64,000 nucleotides of DNA from Dugong dugon (taxonomy: Eukaryota; Chordata; Mammalia; Sirenia; Dugongidae): NCBI GenBank assembly GCA_030035585.1, contig CM057462.1, positions 100,399,234 through 100,463,233 of the forward strand, read 5' to 3'. The notes below the pieces were generated by a model that saw only the letters and a list, made by a program, of their open reading frames with translations, was not told where the DNA came from and did no database searches. Position 1 is the stretch's first letter. The number at the start of each line of letters is the position of its first letter. Of this stretch, positions 11,526 to 22,877 are shown one piece after another. Made by a program: the position numbers and the translations under genes.

Positions 11526-12304
11526 AAAAAAATGTATATTTCTCTACAAAGTTTTGTTTTGTTCAGTTTAAATAAATTTTGAATTATTAAGTTGTGTAGC
11601 CAAAACCAACTAATCCTTTTAAAATTAGAAGTTATGTTAGAACCATTGATTAGGGTGGAATGCTAGTTTATAAATCCCTAATTGGATGAAAGAGGTCCCA
11701 ATTTAGTTAGTAAAGCAGCTCTAAACTCATTTTTGATTGGAAGCGTTTATCTTGTGATTTTCACACAGTTCACAGGTTAGAGTGAGGAGCCTCTGAATAA
11801 TTATTTTTCCTTTTAGATAGATCAGTGTTCTCAGGTATTCTCATTCTGATTTAATTAATCTAGGGTGAAATCTAGATATTGAGATATTTAAAAAAGTCTT
11901 CCCAGGTCGTTCTGACATGCCAGTATTAAGAACCACTGGCATAAATCGTTGTTTCTCAAAGAGTCATACTCCTAGTTAAAATCATCTTAGATGATGCTAG
12001 ATCATTTTAAATTTTAATGGTGATATTTTTTAAATGTCTGTTAATCAGAAAAAATATATAAATAGCCTATAGATATTATTGCTCAGAATAAGTAAATGGT
12101 TATAAAGAATGGATTAGTTCACAATATGTGTATTAATAAGGGTATAGGTGGTGAAGATTGTAATGTTTGGATACAAATGACTGAATTTTAGAAAATCCTG
12201 AGCTGGATTATGAGATAAGAGAGAAAACACGGAGGACTAAAAAATTTGGATGGCAAAAAAAGGCTTTTTTCTTTTCTCCTCACAAGTATTGAGGACAATG
12301 GCAG
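11526..12304. other. Unique-looking AT-rich DNA
   Basis: No gene or clear repeat seen. Confidence 0.5.
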
Positions 12305-12306
12305 TA

Positions 12307-12604
12307 CAGGTAGTCCCCAGTTTACACCATATTTGAGTTATGATGAACTGACTTATTTTTTGTATATTTTGTGGTCAGTAATATGTACTACATTCAGTGT
12401 TGCAGTGTGTAATTTGCTGGTGTTATCATTCTCAGATAGTCACTTGCAGATGTTTTAAGTTAAGATTTACTGTTCAAAACACTGCCATATAGTAGGGAAT
12501 AATGAAAACTAAAAAATAAAATAAAAGAAGTATTCGACTTACGTCAGAACCAACTAACAACAGAGTTGTTGGACAGAACCCTGTAGTAAGTCAAGGACTA
12601 CCTG
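12307..12604. mobile_element. Non-autonomous Tc1/mariner-type (Tigger-like) DNA transposon remnant
   Basis: The termini are perfect 10-bp inverted repeats, CAGGTAGTCC at 12307-12316 and its complement at 12595-12604. Weaker similarity continues inward. Both ends abut TA (12305-12306 and 12605-12606), the TSD used by Tc1/mariner/pogo elements. It is 298 bp long with no transposase frame, so it would have depended on a transposase from elsewhere. The family name is not certain. Confidence 0.8.
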
Positions 12605-12606
12605 TA

Positions 12607-13230
12607 TTTGCAAATATTCTTTGTTAATTGGGCTTGAATCAAGATACTTAAAAATCAAAGTAGTATTTAGTAGGATTGACATTATTTTGTGTAACCGATG
12701 AAGCCTCACTACTACTCTTGCCTGGATGGATGGCTGACCCTTCTCTATGTAGAAATGGACTAGCATGAGTAAACCATGAAACAACACTCAGACACCTGTG
12801 GGCATTGAGACTATCCATATTGTGATAGCCAAGAGGACAAAGAGCAATCCTAGAGAAGCAAATGCTGCTTAAAATCAACACAGGTTAGTGGATATTTTCA
12901 TTGACTCCATAGATGTCATCCTATCTGCTCTGAGAGTAGTGGCGTGGCATGTGGTGGGGTGGTTCTACAAGTATTGACAGGAGGAAATTAGTAATGTCAG
13001 GGAGACGAGTGCTTGAGCCCATTACTGACTGAGGAGAAAAGTCTAGTGTGACAAACGGTTTAACTTCTGTGGCATGTTTAATTGAATGGTAGTCACTGAT
13101 GGAGGAATGTGTTGAGAATTCTGAGTCTGTTCTTAAGCATCAGTTACTGATGTCAATCATGGTTGTTGAACAGAGGCATGGTAGTACCTTGGCCATATTT
13201 TCCATCTCTGAGATCAGCTAGCCTATCATT
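12607..13230. other. Unique-looking DNA
   Basis: No gene or clear repeat seen. Confidence 0.45.
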
Positions 13231-13540
13231 TAAGAAATCACAAAAGGACAAATATTGTAGACTCTCACTTATATGAAATACCTAAAATAGGCAAAGTACA
13301 GAGTTTAGAGCTTAATAGTGGTTGCCAGGGGCAGGAGGGAGGAAGAAAGGCAGAGTCACTGTTTTGGAAGCAATGAATGTCTGTTTATGGTGATGGAAAA
13401 TTTTCCAGTGGATACTGGTGGTGGTTACACAATATGATTGATGTAATTGATGTCCCTAAATTGTACCCGTGAAAGATGTTGAACTGGCAAATGTTGTGCT
13501 ATCTGTATTTTTACAATAACAAAAAGAAAAAAAGAAAGAA
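13231..13540 (+). repeat. L1 3'-end fragment (old)
   Basis: CACAAAAGGACAAATATTGT is the ORF2 C-terminal coding theme. It is followed by a 3' UTR of the L1M sort (GTGGTTGCCAGGGGCAGGAG) and an ending ACTGGCAAATGTTGTG near an A-rich tail at 13517-13540. Confidence 0.75.
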
Positions 13541-13706
13541 CATAACATCCAGCATAGCAATCCTGAGCAAGGTGAAACTTGACAATTTAAAGCTAGCATA
13601 CTGCGCGGAGAGAAAGGTATGTTTCTCACCATGCTGGATAAGAGAGATCATACATAGACTAGTGATTTCTATTTCCGTCTTTTTTCCTGCCTGTGTTTCA
13701 TGCACT

Positions 13707-13863
13707 GGGAGTCCTGGTGGTGCAGTGATTACGAGCTACGGCTGCTAACTAAAAGGTCAGCAGTTCGAATCCACCAGCTACTTTTTGGAAACCCTATTAG
13801 GCAGTTCTACTCTGTCTTATAGGGTAGCTGTGAGTCAGAATTGACTCAACGGCAATGGGTTTA
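13707..13863 (+). mobile_element. AfroSINE
   Basis: Complete head (GGAGTCCTGGTGGTGCAGTG, B-box-like GTTCGAATCC) and body (TCTACTCTGTCTTATAGGG), ending TTGACTCAACGGCAATGGG. A TSD-like TGTTTCA(T/C)G lies on both sides (about 13694-13702 and 13864-13872). Confidence 0.92.
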
Positions 13864-13872
13864 TGTTTCACG

Positions 13873-14480
13873 TAGAAGTCTTCATGATAGGTTATAACAA
13901 CATATGAAAATACAGTATTAAATTGTGCCTGAGTGTGATTTAGAGCTCCTTCACTTCTTGCCAGGTCCATCTGTGTATATTTCTTCCAGCCAATGCAATT
14001 TTTCAACCTGAGATAGCTGTCTAGTCTTCAGTCCTGCGTAAGAAACAATGTACTACACTTCTCTTCATAGTTAATGAACTTCTGACTTGCAGTTTGGTAC
14101 TTTGTTCTATAAGTCAGTGTCTCCTTATTCCTTAATCCATCTAGCTACTAAATGAGACAAGCTTGAAAATGAAATTGTTTTAAAGAGCAATCTTTACATC
14201 TAGCCACCCCTTGACATTAATTCATAATTTAATATAACAATAAATAGATTAAGTGATTGACCCAAACTCTAAGCAGTGAGTACACTTATCCAAGCTGTCT
14301 TTTTTTCGGAAAGAATCTGGGTATCTTATTCTGGGAGGAAAGCCAGGCACCAGGCATTGTGGCTAAATGACTCTCGAGCCTGTGGTTAGATCAAGGAGTT
14401 GTCTTATTGCTGAGCACATATTTTATGGTTATTAAACTTAGCTATCTTAAGGAGCTTACGTCCAGGGAAACATTCTGGGG
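13873..14480. other. Unique-looking DNA
   Basis: No gene or clear repeat seen. Confidence 0.45.
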
Positions 14481-14507
14481 GAATATATATATATATGAAT
14501 ATGTATG

Positions 14508-14549
14508 TTACATGTAGTACATGTAATATATTATTATACATGTATAATA
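14508..14549. repeat. Two adjacent AT-rich palindromes
   Basis: 14508-14526 is a perfect inverted repeat with arms TTACATGTA and TACATGTAA around a single G. 14532-14549 is a perfect 18-bp palindrome, TATTATACATGTATAATA. Both lie next to an AT dinucleotide run and could extrude as hairpins. Confidence 0.95.
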
Positions 14550-14551
14550 TA

Positions 14552-14622
14552 AGGAGGTCTGGTGGCACAAATGGTTAGGTACTTGGCTGCTAACCAAAAG
14601 GTTGGCAGTTTGAACCTATCCA
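14552..14622 (+). mobile_element. AfroSINE head fragment
   Basis: GGAGGTCTGGTGGCACAAAT plus the B-box-like region, ending just before the composite SINE insertion. The rest of this SINE is not found downstream, so it was already truncated. Confidence 0.8.
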
Positions 14623-14632
14623 GTGAGTTGAA

Positions 14633-14961
14633 TGGGGGCAGTAGTGGTTCAGTGGTAGAATTCTCACCTTCCATGCAGGAGACCTATGTTTAACTCCCAG
14701 CAGTGAACCTCAAGCGCAGGCACCACCTGTCTGTCAGTGGTGGCTTGCATCCTGCAGTGATGCTGAATAAGTTTCAGCAGAGCTTCCAGACTAAGATGTA
14801 CTTTCAAAAATCAGCCAGTGAAAACCCTATGGACCACAATAGTCCAATCTGCAAATGATCACGGAGATGGTGCAGGACTGGGCAGCATTTCCTTCCATTG
14901 CGCATGGAGTCACCATGAGTCAGGGTCTGACTTGATGGTAGTTAACAACAACAACAACAAC
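14633..14961 (+). mobile_element. Composite SINE: tRNA-Gly-like head, RTE 5' segments and RTE 3' tail
   Basis: The element is bounded by a perfect 10-bp TSD, GTGAGTTGAA (14623-14632 and 14962-14971). Its head, about 14636-14705, resembles tRNA-Gly: an A box TGGTTCAGTGGTAGAATTCT and a degenerate B box (GTTTAACTCCC where GTTCGATTCCC is usual). The middle (about 14727-14835) matches, with internal gaps, the 5' terminal region of the RTE at 58880-59094 read on the minus strand; TTCAGCAGAGCTTCCAGACT is the clearest block. The end (GATGGTGCAGGACTGGGCAG and ACAACAACAAC) is the RTE 3' tail. This structure implies mobilisation by RTE machinery. It may correspond to a named AfroSINE subfamily. Confidence 0.8.
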
Positions 14962-14971
14962 GTGAGTTGAA

Positions 14972-15229
14972 GAGAGGGGCAAGTGACCTCGAAGACGGCA
15001 TAAAATCCCTACCAACTCACATTCTGGAATTCTCAAAATGGAAAAAGGTTTTAGAACTCTTAACAAATGCATTTTATATACTCTTGTTATCTTTTTTCCA
15101 TGATTCTGAAATTATGACTCTAGGGTCAGAGTGGGTTATGAGGAGACGGTACATTATTTTCGGTACTTAATGTACCCAAGCACCATGGAACCTCCAGGGA
15201 ATCATCTAGGTAGCAATATATTATGTGTT
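14972..15229. other. Unique-looking DNA
   Basis: No gene or clear repeat seen. Confidence 0.4.
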
Positions 15230-15234
15230 TTACT

Positions 15235-16400
15235 GACCATCTACTATACCAAGCATGGTGTCCTTCTCCAGGGACTAGTCCCTCCTGATAATATATCCAA
15301 AGTACATAAGACAAAGTCTATCCATCTTCACTTCTAAGAAGCCTTCTGGCTGTATTTCTTCCAAGATAGATTTGTTCATTCCTCTGGCAGCCCATGGTAG
15401 ATTCAATATTCTTCTCCAAAACCATAATTCAAATGCATCAATTCTTCTTCAATCTTCCTTATTCATTGTCCATGCATATCAGGTTGATTGAAAGTACCGT
15501 GGCTTGGGTCAAGCACACCTTAGTTCTCAATGTGAAATCTTTGCTTTTTAATACTTTGAAGAGGTCTTTCACAGCAGATTTGACCAACGTAATGTGTTTT
15601 TTGATTTCTCGACTGTTGCTTCCATGGGTGTTGATTATGGATCCAAGTAAAACGAGTTGCTTGACAACCTCAGTCTTTTCTCCATTTATCATGATGTTGC
15701 TTATTGATCCAGTTGTGAGGACTTTTGTTTTCTTTATGTTAACATATAATCCAAGCTGAAGGCTGTAGTCTTCAGTCTTCTTCAGTAAGTGCTCCAAGTT
15801 CTCTTCACTTTCAACAAGCAAGTTTGTGTCATCTGCACATAGCAGGTTGTTAATGAGTCTTCCTCCAATCCTGATGCCACATTCTTCTTCATATAGTCCA
15901 GCTTTTCAGATTATGTGCTCAGCATGCAGATTGAATAAGTATGGTGAAAGGATACAACCCTGACACACACATTTCCTGATTTTAAACCATGCAGTATCCC
16001 CTTGTTGTGGCTGAATGATTGGTTCTTGGTCTATGTACTGGTTCTGCATGAGCACAATTAAGTGTTCTGGAATTCCCATTCTTCACAATGTTATCCATAA
16101 TTTGTTATGATCCACATAGTCCAATGCCTTTGCATAGTCAATAAAGCACAGGTAAACAGCTTTCTGGTAGTCTCTGCTTTCAGCCAAGATCCATCTGACA
16201 TCAGCAATGATGCCACTCATTCCATGTCCTCTTCTGAATCTGGCTTGAATTTCTGGCAGTTGCCTGTCAGTGTACTGCTGTAATCATTTTTGAATTATCT
16301 TCAGCAAAATTTTACTTACACTTGATATTAATGATGTTGTTTGATGATTTCTGCATTCTGTTGGATCACTTTTCTTTGGCATGGGCACAAATATGTATCC
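15235..16400 (-). mobile_element. RTE LINE internal fragment, minus strand
   Basis: Collinear with 31890-33060 of the larger RTE. The minus-strand frame at 15459-15821 reads LVESEENLEHLL, then KKTKVLTTGSIS and KDLFKVLKSKDFTLRTKV, typical RTE reverse transcriptase. Upstream, CAGATGACAC at about 15830 gives ADD preceded by Cys rather than the usual Tyr. The element's terminal (ACAACA)n end is missing on the left and its endonuclease half on the right. Confidence 0.85.
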
Positions 16401-17255
16401 CCTATACCCATAGCCAGTTCAAATATACTTGCACAGTCTGTTCCATTGTATTCACCTAAATATGTGTTTTCCCAGTGGGTTGTAATCCCTGGCATGAGAT
16501 TCTTTGACTCTGAGGAAACTACTAAGGTAAATTCAGTTTTTACAAAATGTATCGGGCTTTTTGCCCTAGCTACTGCTATTGGTAAAGTTAGTCAGTTGTT
16601 GTTCATTTTGCTTTTATATATCTTTGTTTCTTTGCATTATTATACCTTATCATATTGCTTCCAACCATGTTGGCAGGAAACTTATGACCTTTGGCAATAG
16701 GAGGTAAGGATGCACGAGAATGTAAATAGGTTTTTAGAAAGAAAAGACTATTTTGGTTTTCTCTGTGTGTGTGTGTGTGTATACGTGTGTGTGTTTCCCC
16801 ATTACTGGTAGTTTCAGTTTTCTAGATGAAGTAGGTGAATTTATCTGATAAGAGACAATGAGGGAAGATTGGGAGAGAAAATTAAAAAGGAGTGGTAAAT
16901 AACTTAAATAGACTCTTAGAAAAATTAAGGAAAGAGTTGTCCCAGACACAGTTGGAGAACATGCATTTTCAGTGGTAAAATTCCATAATGTGGTACTCTT
17001 CTCCATAAATTCTTAACAGCACAGATATAGGAATGGAAAAATCAGGTAGCGGGATTGACCCAGAGCTGGCATTTCCTGAATGGTTGTGATGCAAGAGAAG
17101 TGGTGTGTGGGTAATGAGGACATTGATGAGGGAAAAGTTCAAGTAAGCATGCAACTAGAGAGAGGTAAAAGGACAAGAGGACATTGCTGGGGAAAATTAA
17201 AGACCTAAGGGACCTCTTTGAGGGATTAAAGGTATGAAGCAGTTGAAAGGAGGGG
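16401..17255. other. Unique-looking DNA with a TG microsatellite
   Basis: A TG-rich simple repeat at 16764-16794 is interrupted by ATACG. Nothing else is recognised. Confidence 0.5.
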
Positions 17256-17260
17256 ATGTT

Positions 17261-17740
17261 TGTATTCATTTGCTATTGTTGCTGTAACAAATTACCACAA
17301 ACTTCATGGGTTTAAACATCAGGAATTTATTTTCTTATAGTTCTGGAGGCCAAAAGTCCAAAATGAGTCTTATAGATGTAAGACAAATTGTCAACAGGAC
17401 TGGTTCCTTTTGAAGGATTCAGGGGAGAATCTGTCCCTTAACTCTTACAGCTTCTTGTGGCTGCCAGCAGTCCTTGGCTTGTGGCCACATCACTCCAATC
17501 TCTGCTTCCATTCTCACGGTGCCTTCACTTCTGTAGTAGTGTTTCCTTCTGCCTCTCTCTTATAAGGACACTTGAGATTACATCATTGGCCCACCTGGAT
17601 AATCAAGAATCATTGCCTCATCTCAAGATCCTTAACTTAACCACATGTGCATAGTCCCTTTTTCCATATAACATAACATATTTGTAGGGTCCAGGGAATA
17701 AGATGTGGACATCTGCAGGGCCATTATCCAACCCACCACA
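17261..17740 (-). mobile_element. MaLR-type solo LTR, minus strand
   Basis: The element runs TGTATTC...ACCACA on the plus strand with a perfect 5-bp TSD, ATGTT, at 17256-17260 and 17741-17745. Its body (TAACAAATTACCACAAACTT, then TAGTTCTGGAGGCCAAAAGT, and CACTCCAATCTCTGCTTCC) is the reverse-strand pattern of MLT/MST-class LTRs. Length is 480 bp with no internal region. Confidence 0.82.
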
Positions 17741-17745
17741 ATGTT

Positions 17746-18299
17746 ATGGTCAGATTGTGGATTTTTTGCATTTGGGCTTTCAGCAGTGGAGCTGTTTTTC
17801 ATTACTTGCAGCTGAAGATGTGTCTTACTGATGCAAGTAATAGAAAACATTACTAACTGTGAGTAGATAAATTGGAGTTTATTTTTACCACATAACAAGA
17901 AGAATGGAGATAGTCAGATGCTTGCATATTGAGTTCAGTGCCTCAGTATTGTCAAAGGCTTTGGCTGTCACCTCTTTCATTTTCTTGACTTTTCCTTCAT
18001 GGATACAAGATAGCTGCTGGAGATTCAGGCTTAATATTTGTATTCCAGGCAGGAACCAAAGGAAAGTTGACACCATCCACACTCATACCATTATGTTTTC
18101 TGAGAAACAATTGCTTTCCCTGAAGCTTACCCCCTCTAGAAGACATCTGTTATGCCTTATTTGTTAGAACTGGGTTGCAGAACCATCCCAAGATGCAAAG
18201 GAGAAAGTGGGCAAGAGAAAGAAAGGTTGGAAATAGATGTGGGGTTAATTAAGCAATGATGTTTTACATACCCTCTTTCTACCTAGTCCTAGCAAAGTG
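17746..18299. other. Unique-looking DNA
   Basis: No gene or clear repeat seen. Confidence 0.45.
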
Positions 18300-18550
18300 T
18301 TTAAATCATGTGTTTTTGAAGTTAGAATGCTGAGTTCAAACACTAGGTCCATCACATCCTACTTGTATGAATTGGGAAAGTTACTTAATCAATCCCTCAA
18401 TACTTCAATTTCCTCATCTGCAAAATGGGAATAATAAACTAATTTCTCTGATAGGTTATCATGATGACCAAATTAGGTAGTTTGCATGCAGCATTTAAAA
18501 CAGTACCTGGCGAGTGGTAAGCACTATATAAATTTGTTTTCTAATTTTAT
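18300..18550 (+). repeat. MIR SINE, plus strand
   Basis: The core reads AAAGTTACTTAATCAATCCC and TCAATTTCCTCATCTGCAAA with following ATGGGAATAATAA. The end reads AACAGTACCTGGCGAGTGGT and AAGCACTATATAAAT. Order and orientation fit MIR. Confidence 0.75.
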
Positions 18551-18789
18551 TACTATTCCTACCAAAACTCTTGCAGAGGAAGCTACAGAAAATAGAAAAA
18601 TAGGGGCAAATAAGAAGTAGCAAGACAAAGCTTAGTGAAATTGTGAAGTAGAACATATCATATCCTTTTACCTTTCTTTTCCTTTTAATCTTTGCTTATA
18701 TTCATCCCAGACCTAGCCTATTATCCAGGTATGCATCACCCTGTATCATGCAGAACTTGCTGCTATGCTGCTCTACCTGCAAACTTACT

Positions 18790-19235
18790 ATGCCCATAGG
18801 GATTGTGCTAAGTAGTCAATCTGTCCATAGATGTTTTTTAAATACTTACAGTGTGTTAGGGGTGGGGAAACAATAGTGAAGTGACAACCATGGCCCTGCC
18901 ATGATGGAGTTTATAGTCTAATGAAGACCACAGATATTAAAAAATTACTAGACAATGAATTGGTATGTGACACAGGCAAAAATGGAGAATTTCCATATTT
19001 TCTGATAGCATACAAAAGATGTACCTAGCTGAATCTTGGGAGGCAAAGAAAGCTTGCCTGAGGAGGTGTCATATGCTAAGATCCAAAGATTGAATAGGAA
19101 TTATAGGAATTAGCCAGGTAGAAAAGTGGGGTCAGTATGGGGACAGAGGAGCAGAGAGTTTCAAAGGAATATCAGGTGCAATGATTGAAAGGAAGCATGA
19201 GAGCTGGTGTATTTGAGAAACTATGGACCTCTCTC
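18790..19235 (-). repeat. L2 LINE fragment, minus strand
   Basis: GGGAAACAATAGTGAAGTGA, CATGATGGAGTTTATAGTCT and later GGAATTAGCCAGGTAGAAAA with GGTGCAATGATTGAAAGG follow the order of the reverse-strand L2 3' region. Confidence 0.7.
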
Positions 19236-19711
19236 TCCCTTCCCTACCTCATCAAAACTTATCTGTCCAGGGCACCCCACTCCCTCTGAATTGTTTTCAA
19301 TGTTCTAAACTGAGAGTTATTTGGTGAAAGCCTAATGGCCCAGACCATACATAAGCCTCAGAGTTCTCCTTTCCCAGTTTCCCTGAAGCAAAAAGACACT
19401 GACAAACTAATCTACGTTGAGCTGTTAAGGATTTCTAGGCCTTGATACACTCTCCTTTCAGGCCTGTTTGCATTTGAACAAGAAACTTCTGGGTACACAA
19501 ATTCTTGCTTCAAAAAAGTGACTTCTCCATAGTGAGAATTTCAGTTCTTTAAAATGGGAATTTCTTCTAGTCTTTGAGTTGGGGGATGAGACAAGATTAT
19601 TGGTGCCTGGTAAAAATCATACCATCTGAAGGTAACGTTGTGATTACCTCAAGTATGCTGGCACCAATAATGATATGGAGAGATTTTTCTATGTAGTATT
19701 AACTGCAATAC
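19236..19711. other. Unique-looking DNA
   Basis: No gene or clear repeat seen. Confidence 0.45.
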
Positions 19712-19842
19712 AATCATTCATTCTTCACGAACACAATTAAACATTTATAATACTTCCATTTTATGACAATCAAAACTTTGAAATACTGCTTGGGAAGTGA
19801 GAATGGAAATGGGCCTAATACTTGGCTATGTTAAATACAAAT
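19712..19842 (+). repeat. Local direct repeat, copy 1
   Basis: About 130 bp similar to 20613-20755, with a shared AAAACTTTGAAATACTGCTT block at an offset of exactly 900 bp. Copy 1 reads ACATTTATAATACTTCC where copy 2 reads ACATTTATACTACTACC. Similarity may start about 30 bp earlier. I do not recognise the unit as a known element. Confidence 0.75.
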
Positions 19843-20612
19843 GCAGATTTTTTTTTTTTATCTTTTCCTCATTGCTGATCTGTGCTTTAACCACCGTCAA
19901 ATGTTCCAGCCAAAGCAATTGTTTTCACAGCTGTGGTATCCTTTCTTCCTTGCTCCAGAACTCCCATGTGGCTAGTGAGTGCAGGAAGGGTTGATGTCTG
20001 CTGTGAGCTGTATTTTCTTTGTGGGGGAAAGACAAGACCAAGTCTTGTAAAGTCATGCCTAACCATAAATAGATGTTACAAAAGCCACGTTTCTGTGGAT
20101 TAAACGGTTAAGGAAAGCCTTGAGTGCTCTAAGTAGCCAGTGTGGTTCTTCAAGATAGTCTCATTAAATTAACATGGAAGTATTTGTCAATAGCATGCAT
20201 ATTGTCTCTTAGACTGGTTTGAGGGTGCCCCACTTCAGACTGGCTTTGCAAATTTAAGTTTCTAAAAAATTATCATCTGCTTTATTTCTATAGCTTACAG
20301 TAAAGCTAAGCTTCTATAGGTATTCTAGTGCCACTCCAGGCTGTCAGCTCCTGCTTCTAATTCAAGCCAGTATATCTAACTACTTTTGCTCTGCCACAGT
20401 TAACTGCCTTCTTAACATGTATGTATTTATATATTTACTTATACCTTGCCTTATTCCAAAATGATTTTCATACAGTTCAATAGAGTGGAGAGATTGGATG
20501 CTAGGCTTTATGACCTTTTTGGCTGCTCAGGGTTTATAAAAAATTCTTCAATGTTTTTATCTGAAAAATGTAAATATTCCCTTCAGATTATTTTTAGAAT
20601 TGTTTAATGTTT

Positions 20613-20755
20613 AATCATTCATTATTCATAAAACAATGAAACATTTATACTACTACCCTCTTATGGGAACAAAAACTTTGAAATACTGCTTAGAAAGTGA
20701 AAATGAAAATGGGTCTTAATATTCGTACTTGGCGATATTGGTAAATATAATATAA
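20613..20755 (+). repeat. Local direct repeat, copy 2
   Basis: Second copy of the 19712-19842 unit, with several substitutions and small indels. The degree of divergence indicates an old duplication or two insertions of one old element. Confidence 0.75.
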
Positions 20756-20784
20756 AAATATAATGGTATAGCCTACTCAATAAG

Positions 20785-20950
20785 GAGCCCTAGTTGCACA
20801 GTGGTTAGGCATTTGGCTGCTAATCAAAAGGTCAGCAGTTCGAATCCACCAGCTACTCCTTGGAAACCCTATGGAGCAGTTCTACTCTGTGCTGTAGGGT
20901 CACTATGAGTCAGAATTGACTTGGTAACAGGTTTGTTTGTTTTTTTTAAT
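20785..20950 (+). mobile_element. AfroSINE
   Basis: Starts GAGCCCTAGTTGCACAGTGG, has the B-box-like GTTCGAATCC, the TCTACTCTGTGCTGTAGGGT body and the TTGACTTGGTAACAGG end. TSD TCAATAAG at 20777-20784 and 20951-20958. Confidence 0.93.
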
Positions 20951-20958
20951 TCAATAAG

Positions 20959-21603
20959 TTGATTTTGTTAGATGTTGGGACACAGCTCTGATTAAAAATA
21001 AAAAAGTCTACAGCTGTTACCAAGAAAACCAGCTGTTTCTTTTGCTAAGTAGCTGTTGGGTTACAAGTTAGCTTCCTGAAAAATCTATAATTGGAAACTC
21101 ACAGTTTTAGAAGATCTGTCAGGATGTGAATTTGTTTTCAATGGTCATAGCCTCTCTTGTGATAGCTGAGGCAAGCTCTCTGCAATGAAAAGTAATTTCT
21201 CCAACAGCAAATAACAGAAGGCATTAAAAATTTTGTCCCCTCCTGGAATTAACAGCTATTTTGTTGATATTGGTTGATTTAAATTGGTTTGATATAAAAT
21301 GAAAATACAGCTGGCAATAGAGAAAAGCTATGGGAGGCATTTTAACTGGGAATTTCATACAAGCTAAAGTAAGCCACGAATAACCAAAGTACTAGTAATT
21401 ATAGTAAATTTTTGTTATTAAAACAGAATAAGAAAATTAAAAATCAAGACATCACTGAATCATACTTAGATGTTTGTTTTTAAAATTACTATAGTACATT
21501 TCAATTTTTAGTAAGCTCTAGATTAATGACAATACTTGAATTGCATTCTAGATTTCCCTTTCTCTGTTATCCACATTTGGTGAAAGTTCAACTGAGACCA
21601 TAA
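20959..21603. other. Unique-looking DNA
   Basis: No gene or clear repeat seen. Confidence 0.45.
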
Positions 21604-22232
21604 ACAGAGAAAATGCTGAAATTGTCAAGGATTTCATTTTACTTGAATCCACAATCAACACCCAGGGAAGCAGCAGTCAAGAAATCAAATGACGTATTGA
21701 ATTGGGCAAATCTGCTGCAAAAGACCACTTTGAAGTGTTAAAAAGCAAAAATGTTACTTTGAGGAGTAAGATGTGCCTGACCCAAGCCATAATATTTTCA
21801 ATCACCTCATATGCAAGCGAAAGCTGAGCAATGGATAAGGAAGACTGAAGAACAATTGATGCTTTTGAATTATGGGGTTGGTGAATAATATTGACTATAC
21901 CGTGGACTGCCAAAAGAACAAATAAATCTATCTTGTAAGAAGTATAGCGAGAATGTTCCTTAGGAGGGAGAATGGCAAGACTTGGTCTCATCTACTTTGC
22001 ACATGCTATCAGGAGGGAGCAGTTCCCAGAGAGGGACATTAGGCTTTGTAAAGGAGAGGAGCAGAGAAAAAGAGGAAGACCCTTAATGAGATGGACTGAA
22101 GCAGTGGCTGCAACAACAGGCTCAAACATAGCAATGATTGTGAGGATGGTGCAGGACCTGGTAATATTTTTGTTCCGTTGTGTATGGGGTCTTTATGGGT
22201 CAGAACCAACACAATGGCACCTAACAACAACA
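21604..22232 (+). mobile_element. RTE LINE 3' fragment
   Basis: Starts GAGAAAATGCTGAAATTGTC, equivalent to the RT thumb region. It continues through the ALELWGW-like and QRKRGRP (about 22062-22082) blocks and ends CACCTAACAACAACA. Stops and small indels interrupt the frame. It is 5'-truncated. Confidence 0.88.
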
Positions 22233-22239
22233 TTCAAGG

Positions 22240-22520
22240 AAAATTTTTTGAGTCTCTAGTATGGTCAGAAGCTATTCTAGGCATCATGGATAAAGATAGT
22301 AACAAAACACAGTGTCTGCCTTCAAAGATTTTACCATGGCCCAGTAGTGTATGCAGCAAAACAAAACAAACAAAAACCCGATTTTCACAATAAAAAGAGC
22401 TATATGCTGCAATGAAGGTATACTTGGAAATTTATGAGAATATGAAGAAACAGCATAGAGCAAAATCACAACTCCAGAGGAGGAAAAGAAGGGTTTAAGA
22501 ACATCTCCTTATAACAGGCA
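22240..22520 (-). repeat. L2 LINE 3' fragment, minus strand
   Basis: TATTCTAGGCATCATGGATA, AACAAAACACAGTGTCTGCC and the following AAAGATTTTACC resemble the reverse-strand L2 end. It is diverged. Confidence 0.55.
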
Positions 22521-22877
22521 ATGCTCATGCAGAAATTAGAAACATAATTTAAGAATTACAGAAGCAAAGACAGAAAGACCGTATTCCAAAGACTATCAGT
22601 CATACTTGAGAATTATATTTAAGCCTTTAATATATGATAAATGAAGTGGCACAAGACAATGGGGGATGTGACAGATTATTTGATAAATCATGTTAAGAAA
22701 ATTGATGTTTAAGGGGAAAAATGTTGATTTTCCTGTTACACCATATGCCCAAGTTAATTCCAGATGAATTGAAGAGGTTACTACAAAAAATGATATCTTA
22801 AAAAAAATAAGATACATGAATGAATTTTAACCCTTTTTAGTACGGACAAAAATGTTACAATGGTAGATATTGATATA

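Noticed and set aside
14636-14705. Possible functional tRNA-Gly gene
   Set aside because: The A box is good but the B box and acceptor pairing are degenerate, and it is the head of a TSD-flanked SINE with RTE body and tail.
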